A stretch of DNA of 7,157 bases. Origin: Pseudomonadota bacterium. GTDB lineage: Bacteria; Pseudomonadota; Gammaproteobacteria; Burkholderiales; Burkholderiaceae_A. The stretch is from contig NYVY01000062.1 in NCBI GenBank assembly GCA_002684875.1, forward strand, positions 8,752 through 15,908, written 5' to 3'. The position numbers and the translations under genes were made by a program. Position 1 is the stretch's first letter, and each line of letters starts with the position of its first letter. Of this stretch, positions 5,549 to 7,157 are shown piece by piece. The notes below the pieces were generated by a model, which was not told the origin of the DNA, made no database searches, and saw nothing but the letters and a program-made list of their open reading frames with translations.

Positions 5549-7157
5549 TTCCCCAACTCAAACATAAGCTCTCAAGTTTAAAAGAAAAAAATTTTAACGC
5601 ATGGGATTCAAACACTGAAATTCAGCCATTATTAGCTAATTATGCTAAGGGGGTTGACTCTATAATCATTGAATTATGGAGAAACAATAATATAGAGGGT
5701 CCATGTTTGATCGCCGTTGGGGGATACGGAAGAAGTGATTTGGCCCCTTACTCGGATATTGATTTATTAATTCTTCTACCAGATGAATTTAAATCAACAA
5801 TAAAAGAGCAAATATCCGTTTTTATATCGTCCCTCTGGGATATTGGTCTAGAAGCAGGACAAAGCGTGAGAACGATAAGTGAATGTATCGACTTAGCCAA
5901 AAAAGACTCATCAGTTTCTACCAATTTGTTGGATGCTCGATTTTTAGTTGGGGAAAAAGACCTCTTTTCCCTTTTAAAGAAAAGACGACAAGAAAGTATT
6001 GATTCTTTGAGTTACTCCACGTCAAAACTCCTTGAACTTAAAAAACGGCATGCGAGGTTCCAAGACACACCTTACAGTTTAGAACCAAACATTAAAGAGT
6101 CACCTGGGGGTCTCAGAGATGTTCAGACCATAAAATGGATATGTGCTCAATATAAATATGCTTTTAACTCGAGCGTTATATCTCAAAGCGAATTGCTTAC
6201 ACTTGAGGAAACAAAGCAGTTAAATAGTCATGAAAAAAACTTAAAAAAAATCCGTTCTTATTTACATGTTATCGCCAGCAGAACTGAAGATCGACTAATT
6301 TTTGATTTGCAAACAATGGTTGCCAAAAGGTTAGGTTATCGCGATAATGACGTCCGACGGGCAAGCGAGCAATTAATGCAATCATATTTCAATTCTGCCA
6401 AGGTTATATTTCAGATTTTAGAAATGTTTTTAGCCAATATTGAATTAAGATTGTCCAACCCAAAAAATAAAAAACTACTTGAACCTAAAATGAACCCTTG
6501 GGTTCATAAAATTTGTGACGGATTCTATGAATTTAAAGGGTTAATCGACTACAAATCAGAGGGCGAAGTTTCAAACCCTGCAGAGAGTATTCTAGATTGC
6601 TTTCGAGTTTTTCAAAGTACTTCAAGCGCAACAGGTTTTAGTCCCAGAACAACAAGGTTTATTTGGAGCAAGAGACGTGAAATTTCTGACCAATTTGCAA
6701 ATAACATTAAAACTAGAGAGTTTTTTCTTAATGTATTTAAAACCGAAAAAAAAGTTTCTGAGACATTAATACTCATGCATAAGCTTGGTGTTTTAGGAAG
6801 GATAATCCCTTCATTCAGACAGATAATTGGGCAAATGCAACATGACTTGTTTCATATATACACCGTAGATCAACATACTTTACAAGTAATTAAAAACTTG
6901 GAGAGATTCACAAAAATTGAACATACTCATGAATTTCCGCTTTGTAGTGAACTTATTACATTAATTCAGCCGTGGACCCTTTACCTCTCAGCATTCTTTC
7001 ACGATATAGCAAAAGGACGCGGAGGTGACCACTCAATTTTAGGTGAAGATGAGGTAAAAAAATTTGGAAAACAATTTAACTTGAATCCAGCTGATACTGA
7101 ACTAGTTTGTTTTTTGGTAAGAGAGCATCTTCTCTTATCTGCTATTACTCAAAAAGA
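5545..7157 (+). CDS. glnD: PII uridylyltransferase/uridylyl-removing enzyme, 3' truncated by window
   Basis: GlnD senses glutamine and adds UMP to, or removes it from, PII proteins, setting nitrogen assimilation through glutamine synthetase. The reading frame from ATG 5545 is open without a stop to the window end: about 537 codons of the usual 850-900. The nucleotidyltransferase motif is GGYGRSDLAPYSDIDLL at 59-75, with D71 and D73 as metal-binding aspartates. LWDIGLEAGQSVRT (97-110), EPNIKESPGGLRD (180-192) and ASEQLMQSYF (273-282) are family landmarks in the linker and helical region. GQMQHDLFHIYTVDQHT (429-445) opens the HD hydrolase domain, whose catalytic FHDIAKGRGGDHS is at 485-497 (H486, D487), followed by REHLLLS. 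The two C-terminal ACT domains that bind glutamine fall outside the window. The start overlaps the map stop as ATGA. Confidence 0.96.
   Translation, partial: MIPQLKHKLSSLKEKNFNAWDSNTEIQPLLANYAKGVDSIIIELWRNNNIEGPCLIAVGGYGRSDLAPYSDIDLLILLPDEFKSTIKEQISVFISSLWDIGLEAGQSVRTISECIDLAKKDSSVSTNLLDARFLVGEKDLFSLLKKRRQESIDSLSYSTSKLLELKKRHARFQDTPYSLEPNIKESPGGLRDVQTIKWICAQYKYAFNSSVISQSELLTLEETKQLNSHEKNLKKIRSYLHVIASRTEDRLIFDLQTMVAKRLGYRDNDVRRASEQLMQSYFNSAKVIFQILEMFLANIELRLSNPKNKKLLEPKMNPWVHKICDGFYEFKGLIDYKSEGEVSNPAESILDCFRVFQSTSSATGFSPRTTRFIWSKRREISDQFANNIKTREFFLNVFKTEKKVSETLILMHKLGVLGRIIPSFRQIIGQMQHDLFHIYTVDQHTLQVIKNLERFTKIEHTHEFPLCSELITLIQPWTLYLSAFFHDIAKGRGGDHSILGEDEVKKFGKQFNLNPADTELVCFLVREHLLLSAITQK

Noticed and set aside
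5850..5885. Gln in place of the His seen in E. coli GlnD at GHSVRT (here GQSVRT) as a lost active-site residue
   Set aside because: This position varies among GlnD proteins and is not one of the metal-binding aspartates; all recognised catalytic residues in the visible part are present.

Overview
The window is a gene-dense stretch of proteobacterial core chromosome. Eight protein genes sit in two divergent transcription units that share one very short control region. Orthology is clear for every gene from intact family motifs. The DNA is AT-rich: three 60-base rows counted by eye give about 27, 37 and 42% G+C. Gaps between genes are 48 bases or less. S2 begins with [20 protein letters not shown] and ends in an EFVEV tail. 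EF-Ts carries [13 protein letters not shown] and is 297 residues long. The gene order is rpsB-tsf-pyrH-frr-uppS-cdsA-dxr, with map-glnD divergent. Together these suggest a betaproteobacterium with low G+C and a compact, possibly streamlined genome. The lineage is an inference from remembered family sequences, and a gammaproteobacterium is not excluded.

Minus strand, reading from 4690 down to 1. rpsB (ribosomal protein S2) overlaps tsf (EF-Ts) by 14 bases. They are followed by pyrH (UMP kinase), frr (ribosome recycling factor), uppS (undecaprenyl diphosphate synthase), cdsA (phosphatidate cytidylyltransferase), and the first 15 codons of dxr (DXP reductoisomerase), which runs off the left edge. 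All junctions are short (12 to 42 bases, or overlapping), so the set is probably one operon. It combines translation (S2, EF-Ts, RRF), pyrimidine nucleotide supply (PyrH) and envelope lipid synthesis. Dxr begins isoprenoid synthesis, UppS turns isoprenoid units into the lipid carrier of cell-wall synthesis, and CdsA makes CDP-diacylglycerol for phospholipids.

Plus strand, from 4739 to the right edge. map (methionine aminopeptidase type I) overlaps glnD (PII uridylyltransferase/uridylyl-removing enzyme) by four bases (ATGA). glnD is cut by the window end after about 537 codons, inside its HD domain.

Between the divergent starts lie only 48 bases. A good sigma70-like promoter for rpsB reads leftwards, with its -35 box inside the first codons of map. 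A weak -10 for map overlaps it. No RNA genes, mobile elements, CRISPR arrays, terminators or notable repeats were seen. No stretch over 300 bases lacks a gene. I see no undescribed system here; the points of interest are compact regulatory architecture and start-codon choices.
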